A stretch of 64,000 bases of DNA from Microscilla marina ATCC 23134 (lineage in GTDB: Bacteria; Bacteroidota; Bacteroidia; Cytophagales; Microscillaceae), in the NCBI RefSeq assembly GCF_000169175.1, contig NZ_AAWS01000009.1:62001-126000 (forward strand). The letters are read 5' to 3'. A program made the translations under genes and the position numbers. Below the pieces are notes generated by a model. The model worked only from the letters and a program-made list of their open reading frames with translations, did no database searches and was not told the DNA's origin. Shown one piece after another: positions 28,704 to 38,669 of this stretch (positions within the stretch are counted from its first letter, which is position 1; the number at the start of each line of letters is the position of its first letter).

Positions 28704-29282
28704 TTAAGGCTTCATTTTTTTGACAATACCATCTAAGAGTTGATATTTTTCCTGGCTTTCAAGGCATATAGCAAAACCATTTTGGTCAAACTCCAAACGA
28801 TGACCATATTCGCTCATCCAACCCGTTTGTTTGGCAGGGTTACCAACTACCAATGCGTAAGCAGGTACATTTTTAGTGACTACCGCACCTGCACCTATAA
28901 AAGCAAACTTACCAATATCGTGACCACATACAATGGTAGCATTGGCTCCAATAGAAGCTCCTTTGCCTACGTTAGTTTTACTATACTGCCCCCTTCGGTT
29001 GATAGCACTACGTGGGTTGGTTACATTGGTAAAAACCATAGAAGGACCTAAAAATACATCATCTTCACAGGTAACACCTGTATAGATAGAAACGTTGTTT
29101 TGAACTTTGACATTTTTCCCTAAAACTACTTCTGGTGAAACAACTACATTTTGTCCAATATTACATTTTTCCCCGATGGTGCAGTTGGGCATAATATGCG
29201 AAAAGTGCCATATTTTGGAGTCTTTACCAATAGAGCAACCTTCATCTATTATAGCAGTTTCGTGTGCAAAGAAATCACTCAT
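28704..29282 (-). CDS. WbpD/WlbB-like UDP-3-amino sugar N-acetyltransferase (left-handed beta helix)
   Basis: A 192-residue hexapeptide-repeat protein: IWHFSHIMPNCTIGEKCNIG, VVVSPEVVLGKNVKVQNNVS, VGKGASIGANATIVCGHDIG and IGAGAVVTKNVPAYALVVGN give the beta-helix coils. Family members form trimers and acetylate the 3-amino group of UDP-GlcNAc3NA with acetyl-CoA to give UDP-GlcNAc(3NAc)A. Its position between the WlbA/WbpB-like and WlbC/WbpE-like genes fits this step. The preceding aminotransferase gene ends four bases upstream, so coupling is likely. Confidence 0.92.
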   Translation of the reverse strand: MSDFFAHETAIIDEGCSIGKDSKIWHFSHIMPNCTIGEKCNIGQNVVVSPEVVLGKNVKVQNNVSIYTGVTCEDDVFLGPSMVFTNVTNPRSAINRRGQYSKTNVGKGASIGANATIVCGHDIGKFAFIGAGAVVTKNVPAYALVVGNPAKQTGWMSEYGHRLEFDQNGFAICLESQEKYQLLDGIVKKMKP

Positions 29283-29286
29283 AGTT

Positions 29287-30441
29287 TTAATTGAAAAAAC
29301 GTTTAACGTGTTCTATGATATAGTCTTGAGTGCTTTCGTTAAGTTCGGTATGAATAGGTAATGATATGACTGATTCACATAACTTTTCAGCGACTGGAAA
29401 ATCTCCTTTTTTGTACTCAATATTTTCAAAATGCTTAAAAGCTTTTTGAAAGTGGATAGGTAGTGGGTAGTAAATCATAGATGGTATACCTATTTTTTGC
29501 AAATATTCCTTCAATTGATCCCTTTTACTGGGATCATCCATTTGAAGGGTATACTGATGAAACACGTGCGTAGACGTATTAGAGCGTACAGGAGTTTTCA
29601 GGTGTTCAAATTCTGCGAATGCTTGATCATAATAAGTGGCTGCTTTTTGGCGAGCTTCAATGTATGAGTCTAAGTGCTGGAGTTTTACTTGTAGTAAAGC
29701 CGCTTGGATAGTATCTAAACGAGAGTTGACCCCTATAACATCATGAATATATTTTTTGGTCTGCCCATGGCTGGCTACTATACGTGTGTTTTGAGCCAAT
29801 TCTTCGTTGTTGGTTGTCATAGCACCACCATCGCCAAAACACCCCAGGTTTTTAGAGGGAAAAAACGAGGTTGTTCCAATATCCCCAATAGTACCTGCCG
29901 ATTGAGTACTTCCATCAGAAAAAGTATATTGTGCGCCTATTGCCTGAGCGTTGTCTTCTAACACCCAGAGTTTATGCTCTTTAGCTATACTCATAATAGC
30001 TTCCATGTTGGCACATTGCCCAAATAAATGCACAGGCAAAATAACCTTGGTTCGTGGAGTAATTGCTTGACGGATAGCATCAACAGACACATTAAATGTA
30101 TTGGGGTCTACGTCTACCAGTATTGGTATAAGCCCTAGCAAAGCAATTACTTCTACTGAAGCTATATAGGTAAATGCAGGAACAATGACTTCATCACCAG
30201 GTTTAAGGTCAAATGCCATCAAGGCAATTTGTAAGGCATCAGTACCATTGGCACAGGGAATGACCTGTTTTACCTGTAAATAATGCGCTAAATCCTGAGC
30301 AAAAGCTTTTACCTGAGGACCGTTGATAAAGTGAGAAGAGTTGATAACCTCTTGAATAGCCTCGTTTACTTCTACCTCTATTTTTTTGTATTGACCATTC
30401 AGGTCAACCATTTGAATATTTTGACTAGTTATTTTTTCCAT
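29287..30441 (-). CDS. WbpE/WlbC-like DegT aminotransferase
   Basis: A 384-residue PLP aminotransferase that begins with IQMVDLNGQYKKIEVEVNEA, a typical WlbC/WbpE opening. FINGPQVKAFAQDLAHYL, IPCANGTDALQIALM and the PLP-Lys segment TTSFFPSKNLGCFGDGGAMTT follow. It should convert the 3-keto sugar from the Gfo/Idh enzyme to the 3-amino sugar, using glutamate, before N-acetylation. Gene order (dehydrogenase, aminotransferase, acetyltransferase, 3-oxidase) reproduces a full diacetamido-uronate pathway in 5' to 3' order on the minus strand. An ATG start at 30441 follows the dehydrogenase gene by 20 bases. Confidence 0.93.
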   Translation of the reverse strand: MEKITSQNIQMVDLNGQYKKIEVEVNEAIQEVINSSHFINGPQVKAFAQDLAHYLQVKQVIPCANGTDALQIALMAFDLKPGDEVIVPAFTYIASVEVIALLGLIPILVDVDPNTFNVSVDAIRQAITPRTKVILPVHLFGQCANMEAIMSIAKEHKLWVLEDNAQAIGAQYTFSDGSTQSAGTIGDIGTTSFFPSKNLGCFGDGGAMTTNNEELAQNTRIVASHGQTKKYIHDVIGVNSRLDTIQAALLQVKLQHLDSYIEARQKAATYYDQAFAEFEHLKTPVRSNTSTHVFHQYTLQMDDPSKRDQLKEYLQKIGIPSMIYYPLPIHFQKAFKHFENIEYKKGDFPVAEKLCESVISLPIHTELNESTQDYIIEHVKRFFN

Positions 30442-30461
30442 ACCAACATATACTAGGATAT

Positions 30462-31715
30462 TTATAATCTGGCATCCACTTGTTCCTTATTAAAAAATGC
30501 TTTTACATCATATACAATGGCGTTTTCTTTTTTATAAGTACTCAAAGGGAAGTTCTCAAACTCAGTATGAGAAACTGCCAACATAATCCCCTCATATTGC
30601 CCATCAGGTTGGTCAATGAGGTCTAACCCATACTCTTCCATTACTTCATGTTTATCTGCGTGAGGGTCATGTACTTCTACGTTTACTCCAAACTCTTTTA
30701 ATTCTTTCACAACGTCAATTACCCTTGTATTGCGGGTATCAGGACAGTTTTCCTTGAAAGTGAAGCCTAAAATTAACACACGTGACTCGCGAATGGTAAA
30801 GTTACCCTGAATCAATAATTTGATGATTTTATTGGCTACATATTGTCCCATATTATCATTAATCCTTCTTCCTGATAAAATTACTTGTGGGTTATAGCCA
30901 ATGCTTTCTGCTTTATGAGTGAGGTAATAAGGATCAACCCCAATACAATGTCCACCCACTAATCCTGGTCTAAACGGTAAAAAGTTCCATTTTGTCCCAG
31001 CAGCCTCTAGAACATCATGGGTATCTATATCTAGCTTGTCAAATATGAGTGCCAACTCGTTTACAAAAGCAATATTTAAATCTCTTTGTGAGTTTTCTAT
31101 GACTTTGGCAGCTTCTGCTACCTTGATAGAGGAAGCCAAGTAAGTGCCAGCAGTGATAATAGATGCATATAGGTCATTGAGTTCTTGCCCTACTTCTGGG
31201 GTACTACCACTGACTACCTTTTTGATCTTAGTTACAGTATGTACCTTATCACCTGGGTTGATTCTTTCAGGAGAATAACCACAGTAAAAATCTTCATTAT
31301 ACTTTAGCCCGCTTTGAGCTTCTAGTATGGGTACACAAATTTCTTCTGTACATCCCGGAAACACAGTAGACTCATACACTACAATGTCTCCTTTCTTGAG
31401 TACTTTACCGATGCTTTCAGATGACTTCCTGAGCGGTGTTAGGTCAGGCTGTTTGGAGTGGTCTATAGGTGTGGGCACGGTGATTATATATATATCAGCA
31501 CCACGAATGGCTTCTACATCATCACTAAACGCAAGCTGTTGAGTAGCTTTCAACTTTTCTGTACTCACCTCAAGAGTCTTATCAATACCATTTTTGAGCT
31601 CGTTGATCCTTGTGGTGTTTATATCAAATCCTATAACTGAATATTTATTACCAAACGCCACAGCAAGTGGTAAGCCAACATAGCCTAACCCTATAATTGC
31701 CAGTTTTTTATCCAT
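30462..31715 (-). CDS. UDP-HexNAc 6-dehydrogenase (WbpO/TviB/WbpA-type)
   Basis: A 417-residue UDP-glucose/GDP-mannose dehydrogenase family protein. The N-terminal Rossmann is [32 protein letters not shown] and [12 protein letters not shown] follow, then [15 protein letters not shown], and the catalytic Cys lies in [12 protein letters not shown] (about 257). It oxidises C6 of a UDP-N-acetylhexosamine to the uronic acid with two NAD. The wording resembles TviB/WbpO more than WecC. Its product can feed both the 4-epimerase at 31820 and the diacetamido-uronate genes downstream. The frame opens one codon earlier at TTG, but the ATG at 31715 is preferred. Confidence 0.92.
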   Translation of the reverse strand: MDKKLAIIGLGYVGLPLAVAFGNKYSVIGFDINTTRINELKNGIDKTLEVSTEKLKATQQLAFSDDVEAIRGADIYIITVPTPIDHSKQPDLTPLRKSSESIGKVLKKGDIVVYESTVFPGCTEEICVPILEAQSGLKYNEDFYCGYSPERINPGDKVHTVTKIKKVVSGSTPEVGQELNDLYASIITAGTYLASSIKVAEAAKVIENSQRDLNIAFVNELALIFDKLDIDTHDVLEAAGTKWNFLPFRPGLVGGHCIGVDPYYLTHKAESIGYNPQVILSGRRINDNMGQYVANKIIKLLIQGNFTIRESRVLILGFTFKENCPDTRNTRVIDVVKELKEFGVNVEVHDPHADKHEVMEEYGLDLIDQPDGQYEGIMLAVSHTEFENFPLSTYKKENAIVYDVKAFFNKEQVDARL

Positions 31716-31819
31716 CAATCCTATATTGTTAATATCAAATATTAAGACTTATTCAAGGTACAATATTATGAAGAAAATGTTAGATTAATACACATTACAC
31801 CAATTGTCTAAGTTTTACC

Positions 31820-32815
31820 TTAAACTTTACTTGTATTTTGTTTAAACCAATCAAGTGTAAGTTGCAAACCCTCTTGAATGGTTATTTGAGGAGCATAGCC
31901 CAATAAATTGTTGCTTTTACTAATATCAGCCAAGCTATCTCTCACGTCACCAACTCTGGGTTTGCTATATGCAGGACTAAAGTGTTTTCCAGATTTTTCT
32001 TTTAAAATATTAAACAACTCATTGAGTGATGTTCGTCCGCCTACGCCAATATTATATGCTTCACCCCAAGCAGCTTCTTTGGTTGCAAACATAGCTTTTA
32101 TATTGGCTTGAACCACATTTTCAATAAAGGTGAAATCTCTGGTTTGTTCCCCATCTCCAAAAATAGTGGGAGGTTGGTTGTCCATGAGAGCTTGAATGAA
32201 TAAGGGGATAACTGCAGCATAGGCACCTTTTGGACTTTGGCGAGGACCAAATACATTGAAATATCTAAGCCCTATGAGCTTCAAACCATACACCTGACCA
32301 AACACACGTGCATATTGTTCATTGACAAGTTTGGTGACTGCATAGGGCGACAAAGGGTGTCCAATTTTATCCTCTTGCTTAGGCAATAATTTACTGTCTC
32401 CATATACCGAAGAAGATGATGCGTACACCATACCTTTTATGTGATTATCTTTTGCTGCAATCATCATATTTAGAAAGCCGCTGATGTTTACTGCATTGGT
32501 AGTGGCAGGGTCGTTTATACTTCTGGGTACAGACCCTAAGGCTGCTTGATGAGAAATGTAATCGACTCCCTTGCAAGCTTTTTGACAAGTCTCTATATCT
32601 CGTATATCACCTTCTATAAACTTGAACTGTTGATGTTTTTCAAATGGTTGGATATTGTCGTAATTACCAGTTGATAGGTTGTCCAGTACTCTTACTTCTT
32701 TTGCATTGTATTTTAGTAAGTATTCAATAAGATTAGAACCGATAAAGCCAGCTCCTCCTGTAATTAAGAAAACACATTGGCTTAAATCATTTTTATGAAA
32801 GGGGTGATTATACAT
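31820..32815 (-). CDS. WbpP/TviC-like UDP-HexNAc(A) 4-epimerase
   Basis: A 331-residue extended SDR. FLITGGAGFIGSNLIEYLL is the NAD site, and LDNLSTGNYDNIQPF follows strand 2. QAALGSVPRSINDP is the loop typical of WbpP/TviC enzymes with N-acetyl and uronic substrates. The catalytic set is YASSSSVYGDSK and SPYAVTKLVNE (YxxxK, Tyr about 165). It interconverts gluco and galacto configurations of UDP-HexNAc or UDP-HexNAcA. Pairing with the dehydrogenase one gene downstream is the same as in Vi-antigen type pathways, so UDP-GalNAcA is a likely intermediate. Confidence 0.92.
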   Translation of the reverse strand: MYNHPFHKNDLSQCVFLITGGAGFIGSNLIEYLLKYNAKEVRVLDNLSTGNYDNIQPFEKHQQFKFIEGDIRDIETCQKACKGVDYISHQAALGSVPRSINDPATTNAVNISGFLNMMIAAKDNHIKGMVYASSSSVYGDSKLLPKQEDKIGHPLSPYAVTKLVNEQYARVFGQVYGLKLIGLRYFNVFGPRQSPKGAYAAVIPLFIQALMDNQPPTIFGDGEQTRDFTFIENVVQANIKAMFATKEAAWGEAYNIGVGGRTSLNELFNILKEKSGKHFSPAYSKPRVGDVRDSLADISKSNNLLGYAPQITIQEGLQLTLDWFKQNTSKV

Positions 32816-32908
32816 TTTCAGTTTATAATTAAAACATGAGACAGGTGTTAAGTAAGCAAAGTTAAGGGTATTTTATTACCTAAAACAAGGAGATAATGTT
32901 AAAAGAGC

Positions 32909-33460
32909 TTAGAATGGTATATTAGATGGTTGAAAAGTTGCTAAAACTGCATCTTTTTCTGAAATAATTATATTACTACTATCTATTTTCCAATCAATTG
33001 CAAGGTCAGAATCATTGTAAATAATCCCTGATTCTGCCTGTGGAGCATAAAAATTGTCACACTTGTATAAGACTTCGGCAGAATCACTCAATACAATAAA
33101 ACCATGGGCAAACCCCTGAGGTACGTATAGCTGTTTTTTGTTTCCTGCCGAAAGCTCAAATCCTAGATGTTGACTAAATGTGGGTGAGTCTTTTCTTAAG
33201 TCTACCACTACGTCCCAAATGGTTCCCTGAATCACTTTGATCAGCTTTGCCTGTGCATGGGGTGGCTTTTGGAAATGTAATCCGCGTAACACTCCTTTTT
33301 TTGAGAAGGAGTGATTGTCTTGGATAAAAGGTGAAGTGATACCAGTGGCTTTGGTAAATTCATTTTGGTTAAAACTTTCGTAGAAATAACCACGGTCGTC
33401 TTCAAAAATTCTGGGTTCAAACAACCAAAGGTCCTTGAGAGGAGTTTCTGTAAAAGGCAT
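32909..33460 (-). CDS. rmlC: dTDP-4-dehydrorhamnose 3,5-epimerase
   Basis: A 183-residue cupin with the RmlC pattern: LWLFEPRIFEDDRGYFYESF, FIQDNHSFSKKGVLRGLHFQ, WDVVVDLRKDSPTF and LYVPQGFAHGFIVLS, covering the catalytic His (RGLHFQ) and the substrate-binding segments. It converts dTDP-4-keto-6-deoxy-glucose to the L-lyxo form. It is next to rmlA and rmlB, but the usual rmlD reductase is not in the window. The final reduction is therefore encoded elsewhere, or the keto sugar is used by another branch. Confidence 0.95.
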   Translation of the reverse strand: MPFTETPLKDLWLFEPRIFEDDRGYFYESFNQNEFTKATGITSPFIQDNHSFSKKGVLRGLHFQKPPHAQAKLIKVIQGTIWDVVVDLRKDSPTFSQHLGFELSAGNKKQLYVPQGFAHGFIVLSDSAEVLYKCDNFYAPQAESGIIYNDSDLAIDWKIDSSNIIISEKDAVLATFQPSNIPF

Positions 33461-33486
33461 TGTATACGCGTTTTATATTGTTTTGC

Positions 33487-34356
33487 TTAAAATTCTTGTT
33501 TTACTAAATTAATCAAGTAGTTGCCATAGCCACTTTTTACCAAGGGTTGAGCTATTGTCATAAGTTCTTCTTCGTTGATATAGCCCATTGTATAGGCTGT
33601 TTCTTCAATAGAACCTACTTTCAGTCCCTGCCTTTCTTCTATGACCTGTACAAATTGACCTGCTTGCATAAGCGAGGTAAATGTACCTGTATCTAACCAA
33701 GCAGTTCCACGATCTAAAATACCTACCGAAAGTTGTTCTTTTTCCAGATAAATACGATTAATGTCTGTAATCTCAAGTTCACCCCTGGCAGAAGGCTCAA
33801 GGTTTTTGGCCATTGCTACTACTTGATTGTCATAAAAGTACAAACCAGGTACGGCAAAATTAGACTTTGGTTTTTTTGGCTTTTCTTCAATAGAAATGGC
33901 TTTATTGTTGGCATCAAAGTCTACCACACCATAGCGTTCAGGGTCAGATACGTGGTAGGCAAACACTACTCCTCCTTTTGGATTGTTTTGTTCCTGTAGT
34001 ATCTTTTCCAGCCCTGTACCATAAAAAATATTATCACCCAAAATAAGCGCTACGCTGTCACTTCCAATAAATTCTTCGCCTATAATAAAAGCTTGTGCCA
34101 ACCCCTCAGGATTTTCTTGGATGGCATAAGAAAAAGAGCAACCCAGGCGTTTACCGTCTCCCAGCAAAGTTCTAAATAATTGATTATCTTGTGGAGTAGT
34201 AATAATAAGAATTTCTTGAATACCCGCACTCATAAGGGTAGAAAGCGGATAATAAATCATGGGTTTGTCATATACCGGGAGCAATTGTTTACTTACCGAT
34301 AAGGTCAAAGGGTGTAAACGAGTTCCTGAGCCCCCCGCTAGAATAATTCCTTTCAT
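33487..34356 (-). CDS. rmlA: Glucose-1-phosphate thymidylyltransferase
   Basis: A 289-residue nucleotidyltransferase: [20 protein letters not shown] is the nucleotide-binding motif, followed by [48 protein letters not shown] and the end pattern AWLDTGTF. Both length and motifs are standard RmlA. The reaction is dTTP plus glucose-1-P to dTDP-glucose, the entry to dTDP-deoxy sugars. The gene starts 25 bases after rmlB and ends 26 bases before rmlC, so the three are one transcription unit. Confidence 0.97.
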   Translation of the reverse strand: MKGIILAGGSGTRLHPLTLSVSKQLLPVYDKPMIYYPLSTLMSAGIQEILIITTPQDNQLFRTLLGDGKRLGCSFSYAIQENPEGLAQAFIIGEEFIGSDSVALILGDNIFYGTGLEKILQEQNNPKGGVVFAYHVSDPERYGVVDFDANNKAISIEEKPKKPKSNFAVPGLYFYDNQVVAMAKNLEPSARGELEITDINRIYLEKEQLSVGILDRGTAWLDTGTFTSLMQAGQFVQVIEERQGLKVGSIEETAYTMGYINEEELMTIAQPLVKSGYGNYLINLVKQEF

Positions 34357-34381
34357 TGTAGTTCGCTGTTATAGTTGTAGG

Positions 34382-35431
34382 TTATCGTTTAACATATTGA
34401 GTTTCATAGTAGGTTTGATAGTTACCACTTGTCACATTGTCTAGCCATTGAGTATTCTCCAAGTACCAGTCAATAGTTAGTTCTATGCCTTGTTCAAAAG
34501 TAACAGAAGGACTCCAGCCTAGTTCTTGGTTAATTTTAGAAGCATCAATGGCGTAGCGTAAATCATGTCCTGCACGATCTTTCACAAATTCAATGAGTTT
34601 TTCGGCAGTGCCCTCGGTCTGATTTAACTTTTTGTCCATCACTTGACACATCAAGCGAATCAAATCAATATTTTTCCACTCATTGAACCCCCCAATGTTA
34701 TAAGTAGCGCCTTGTTTGCCCTGGTGGTAAACCAAATCAATAGCCCTGGCGTGGTCTACTACATATAGCCAGTCTCGTACGTTTTCTCCCTTGCCATAGA
34801 CTGGCAGAGGCTTACTATTCTTAATGTTATGAATAAATAAAGGAATAAGTTTTTCAGGAAATTGGTAAGCACCATAATTGTTAGAACAATTAGAGATGAC
34901 AATTGGCAAGCCATAAGTGTCATGGTAAGCTCTTACGAAGTGGTCTGAACTGGCCTTGGATGCCGAATAGGGCGAGTGAGGGTCATAAGCGGTACTTTCG
35001 GTAAAAAGTCCTTCATTACCCAAAGAGCCATATACTTCGTCGGTTGATACATGGTAAAAAAGCTTATTTGTATAATTTTCTTTCCAGATATCGCGTGCTG
35101 CATTTAGCAAATTGACTGTACCTATCACATTGGTTTGAACAAACTCCAGAGGATTGAGAATAGAACGGTCTACATGCGACTCGGCAGCTAAGTGAATGGT
35201 GCCATCGAACTTATGTTTGTGGTACAACTCCTGTACAAAATCTTGGTCTACAATATCCCCTTTTATAAAGTGATAGTTAGACTTTTGCTCAATATCTTTG
35301 AGGTTGTCTAAGTTGCCTGCATAGGTAAGCTTGTCTAGGTTAAATATTTGGTAGTCAGGGTATTTGTTTACAAACAACCGTACTACATGAGAGCCTATGA
35401 AGCCTGCTCCGCCAGTGATTAAGATTTTCAT
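34382..35431 (-). CDS. rmlB: dTDP-glucose 4,6-dehydratase
   Basis: A 349-residue extended SDR. ILITGGAGFIGSHVVRLF is the NAD site, LDKLTYAGNLDNL is the RmlB-specific stretch after strand 2, HLAAESHVDRSI and HVSTDEVYGSLG carry catalytic Thr, Asp and Glu, and SPYSASKASSDHFVRAY holds the YxxxK pair. It produces dTDP-4-keto-6-deoxy-D-glucose. In this block the intermediate could go to RmlC or to the DegT aminotransferase at 25423. The gene lies 12 bases downstream of the fcl-like gene. Confidence 0.97.
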   Translation of the reverse strand: MKILITGGAGFIGSHVVRLFVNKYPDYQIFNLDKLTYAGNLDNLKDIEQKSNYHFIKGDIVDQDFVQELYHKHKFDGTIHLAAESHVDRSILNPLEFVQTNVIGTVNLLNAARDIWKENYTNKLFYHVSTDEVYGSLGNEGLFTESTAYDPHSPYSASKASSDHFVRAYHDTYGLPIVISNCSNNYGAYQFPEKLIPLFIHNIKNSKPLPVYGKGENVRDWLYVVDHARAIDLVYHQGKQGATYNIGGFNEWKNIDLIRLMCQVMDKKLNQTEGTAEKLIEFVKDRAGHDLRYAIDASKINQELGWSPSVTFEQGIELTIDWYLENTQWLDNVTSGNYQTYYETQYVKR

Positions 35432-35442
35432 GTATAATTAGG

Positions 35443-36366
35443 TTAAATCAAAAACTTCTCTTTGTAAGTAGATGTGATGCCATCTTTTAGTTTTATTCGA
35501 TGTTGCCATCCTAGTTGGTGTAACTTGGTTACATCCATTAATTTTCTGGGAGTACCATCTGGTTTGGAGGTGTCAAAACATAACTCACCATTATAGCCAG
35601 TAACTTCTTTGATCAGAAGTGCCAAATCTTTAATGCTAATATCTGTACCTGTACCTATATTGATCAAGCTTTTTTCGCTGTAGTTTTTCATCAAAAAATA
35701 GCAAGCATCAGCCAAGTCGTCTACATGCAAAAACTCACGCAAAGGAGAACCAGTCCCCCATATTTCTACCGAGGGCTCGTTGTTTTGTTTGGCTTCGTGA
35801 AACTTACGCAATAAAGCAGGCAATACGTGCGATGTTTTCAGGTCGTAGTTATCATTAGTGCCGTATAGGTTGGTGGGCATGACTGAGATAAAATCGCATT
35901 TGTACTGAAAGCGGTATTCTTCACACATTTTAACCCCTGCTATTTTGGCTATGGCATAAGGTTCATTGGTGGGCTCTAGGCTTCCTGTAAGCAAGTAATC
36001 CTCTTTGAGAGGTTGAGGGGCAAGTTTAGGGTATATACAAGATGATCCTAAAAACAATAGTTTTTTTACTTGATGTACATAAGCTTGGTGAATCACATTA
36101 GACTGGATCATCAAGTTATCATATAAAAACTCTGCCCGGTAGGTATTATTGGCAACTATGCCCCCTACTTTGGCTGCCGCCAAAAACACATATTCAGGTT
36201 TTTCTCTTGCAAAAAAATCAGCTACTGCTGTTTGATTTCGTAAATCAGTATCTTTAGAACTACTATACACAAAATTATCAAAACCTTCTTTTTGTAGGCG
36301 TCGCAGAATAGCAGAACCCACCATTCCTCTATGTCCAGCAATATATACTTTACTGTTTTTATTCAT
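35443..36366 (-). CDS. fcl: GDP-L-fucose synthase
   Basis: A 307-residue [56 protein letters not shown] and [15 protein letters not shown] (YxxxK, Tyr about 136). This is the standard GDP-4-keto-6-deoxymannose 3,5-epimerase/4-reductase. It uses NADPH and acts after Gmd. Its ATG lies inside the last codons of gmd (8-base overlap), so the two are translationally coupled and supply GDP-L-fucose for the glycan. Confidence 0.96.
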   Translation of the reverse strand: MNKNSKVYIAGHRGMVGSAILRRLQKEGFDNFVYSSSKDTDLRNQTAVADFFAREKPEYVFLAAAKVGGIVANNTYRAEFLYDNLMIQSNVIHQAYVHQVKKLLFLGSSCIYPKLAPQPLKEDYLLTGSLEPTNEPYAIAKIAGVKMCEEYRFQYKCDFISVMPTNLYGTNDNYDLKTSHVLPALLRKFHEAKQNNEPSVEIWGTGSPLREFLHVDDLADACYFLMKNYSEKSLINIGTGTDISIKDLALLIKEVTGYNGELCFDTSKPDGTPRKLMDVTKLHQLGWQHRIKLKDGITSTYKEKFLI

Positions 36367-37474
36367 GATAGTTCATTATATTATGTCCACCTTTTTTTAG
36401 GTATTGGTCACGTTTAAACAATTCAATATCTGATTTTACCATATCGCTTACCAAGGCAGGCAAGTCATGTTCAGGAGTCCAGCCTAACTGCTTTTGAGCT
36501 TTTTCGGGGTTTCCTATGAGTAAATCTACTTCTGTAGGTCTAAAATAGCGAGGATCGACCGCTACAACTTGAGTGCCTTTTTTTATCTGATAATCAGTAT
36601 TTGTGCAATGGGTTACCACAGCCGTTTCATTGATACCTTTCCCCTCAAAATCTACTTCTATACCCAATTCCATAAAGGCCATCCTTACAAAATCACGTAC
36701 TGGGGTAGTAATACCAGTAGCAATTACATAATCTTCTGGTGTGTCTTGCTGCAGCATCAGCCACATCGCTTTTACATAGTCTTTAGCGTGCCCCCAGTCA
36801 CGTTTGGCGTCCAAATTACCCAAATAAACTTTCTCTTGTAGCCCCAAAGCAATGCGTGCCACAGCACGGGTAATTTTTCGGGTGACAAAAGTTTCTCCTC
36901 TTAACGGCGATTCGTGATTGAACAAAATCCCGTTGACTGCATACATTTGATAAGCCTCACGATAGTTTACTGTAATCCAGTAGCCATATAGCTTGGCTAC
37001 TGCATAAGGCGAGCGGGGGTAAAATGGTGTTTTTTCGCTCTGAGGTACTTCTTGCACCAACCCGTACAACTCAGAAGTAGACGCCTGATACACTTTTGTT
37101 TTTTGGGTAAGCCCGAGTAATCGTACAGCTTCTAAAATACGAAGTGTTCCTATTCCGTCTACATTGGCAGTATATTCAGGGGAGTCAAAACTTACCTTTA
37201 CATGAGACATTGCGCCCAAATTGTAAATTTCGTCAGGTTGAACTTCTTGAATAATTCTTATAATATTTGTAGAGTCTGTCAAGTCTCCATAGTGTAGCGT
37301 AAGCTTAATTTCACTTTCGTGTGGGTCTTGGTACAGGTGGTCTATTCTATCTGTATTGATAAGAGAGGTGCGACGCTTGATGCCATGAACTTCATATCCT
37401 TTATTCAAGAGAAACTCTGTCAAATAAGCACCGTCTTGCCCAGTGATACCTGTAATTAATGCGACTTTTGCCAT
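36359..37474 (-). CDS. gmd: GDP-mannose 4,6-dehydratase
   Basis: A 371-residue extended [70 protein letters not shown], and [20 protein letters not shown] (YxxxK). The cofactor loop [16 protein letters not shown] is intact. It forms GDP-4-keto-6-deoxy-D-mannose. This is the first gene of the minus-strand polysaccharide block, so its promoter region (upstream, toward 38000) probably controls much of the block. Confidence 0.97.
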   Translation of the reverse strand: MAKVALITGITGQDGAYLTEFLLNKGYEVHGIKRRTSLINTDRIDHLYQDPHESEIKLTLHYGDLTDSTNIIRIIQEVQPDEIYNLGAMSHVKVSFDSPEYTANVDGIGTLRILEAVRLLGLTQKTKVYQASTSELYGLVQEVPQSEKTPFYPRSPYAVAKLYGYWITVNYREAYQMYAVNGILFNHESPLRGETFVTRKITRAVARIALGLQEKVYLGNLDAKRDWGHAKDYVKAMWLMLQQDTPEDYVIATGITTPVRDFVRMAFMELGIEVDFEGKGINETAVVTHCTNTDYQIKKGTQVVAVDPRYFRPTEVDLLIGNPEKAQKQLGWTPEHDLPALVSDMVKSDIELFKRDQYLKKGGHNIMNYHE

Positions 37475-38031
37475 ATACTTACGTTCAAATGTTTCGCATA
37501 CTGAAAAGTTGATAGGTTGTTAAGCTATGTAATAGATCAGTAAGAAAGGTAGAATATATTGATAATACGAGGGCAAAGCTACTAAGAATACAAAGTATTT
37601 CAAAAGTTAATATTTTGAGGCATAGTGATATTCTGTTTTTTGACTGTTTTAGGGCACTAACCATTGGTCATTCATTACTTTATGTAATATTATTCCTTGA
37701 AATATGACTTTTTAGGGTTTTTGTTTGCGTAATTAAAAACGCTATTGTACATTCGCAGTAAATAATAGTATGCATTCATAATATTATAGTATGCGTTCAT
37801 ACTATTTTTATACTTTACACACCAGGCAAAACTTCTTTGAGTAGTAAGTTACATTGTAATGTTTTCTTACTTATTCAGGCACTTCTAAATTAGCGAAGGT
37901 TTAATTAAAGGTATTTTATTATAAGAAAAGGGGAAACCCACATGGTACAATAAACTATACTGTTAAAATTGTTTTTGTACCTACGATAGTAATCATATAG
38001 TTGTATTATACAACTTTTAAGCTTTTAACCC
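37475..38031. other. 557-base divergent intergenic region
   Basis: The region between the divergent gmd gene and the lipoprotein gene is AT-rich and has no coding frame I would support. It contains a pair of palindromic repeats (listed separately) and must hold the promoters for both directions. Confidence 0.6.
37763..37807. promoter_or_regulatory. Tandem palindromic repeat, operator-like, upstream of gmd
   Basis: Two copies of ATAGTATGC(A/G)TTCATA occur 21 bases apart. The second is a perfect palindrome with arms ATAGTATG and CATACTAT around CGTT; the first has one mismatch in its arms. The spacing is two helical turns, as expected for a dimeric regulator that binds cooperatively. The site is about 290 bases upstream of gmd and 225 bases upstream of the lipoprotein gene. 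Regulator unknown. Confidence 0.45.
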
Positions 38032-38496
38032 ATGTCAAAACAATACATAGTTTTTTTACTGAGCATTTTATGCTTGTTTTCTTGTACAAAGGTGCCTTCC
38101 AAACAGCAGGCTTCCAAGCAGGAGTTTTCGGACAAAGAATTGAGAAAGTTTGCCTCCATTTATAACTATTTAAGGTTACGTCCACGTGGTAACCCCGAAA
38201 TGGCGGTACGTGATGCAGTGCTCAAAAGCTCATTAAGTGAAAAGAGGTTTGGCGAGATTATGCGTGCCAAGTTTACTCAGCAACAAATCGAAATCTCTGC
38301 AACAGAGCAAACAGCATTGAACAGCATACGCAATACGGTGAAGCAAACACAGCTTAAGCAGAAAGTAGAAGACGACAAGATCATAGTAGAGCGAGGGATG
38401 ATGCTCGAACGATATTACGCCATTATGAAAAGGTACAAGCAAAGTACTTTTCTCCAAAATAGGGTATATGACCTTATAAATTCGCAAAAAAAGTAA
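38032..38496 (+). CDS. Small predicted lipoprotein
   Basis: A 154-residue protein with a lipoprotein signal: MSKQYIVFLLSILCLFSCTK, with LFSC as the lipobox and Cys about 18 as the lipidated residue. The mature part is charged and helical: EFSDKELRKFASIYNYLRL, LSEKRFGEIMRAKF, and a C-terminal coiled-coil-like helix. The first mature segment resembles DUF4168-type proteins (FSDxELxKFA...LSxxRFxEI), but this is a guess from pattern. It is probably periplasm-facing. It lies alone between the polysaccharide block and the esterase array. Confidence 0.8.
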   Translation: MSKQYIVFLLSILCLFSCTKVPSKQQASKQEFSDKELRKFASIYNYLRLRPRGNPEMAVRDAVLKSSLSEKRFGEIMRAKFTQQQIEISATEQTALNSIRNTVKQTQLKQKVEDDKIIVERGMMLERYYAIMKRYKQSTFLQNRVYDLINSQKK

Positions 38497-38669
38497 CAAG
38501 AATACATAGAACATTATCAAGGGGTGATCTGCCAATAAAGAAATAAATTATACACAATACAGACTGAGAATAAAATAGTACAGAAAGAAGAGAAGACATT
38601 CAATACGAACAAGAATTTTACATATCAGATTAATTTACAATTTATAAGTACTTCAATTTTATTACACAA

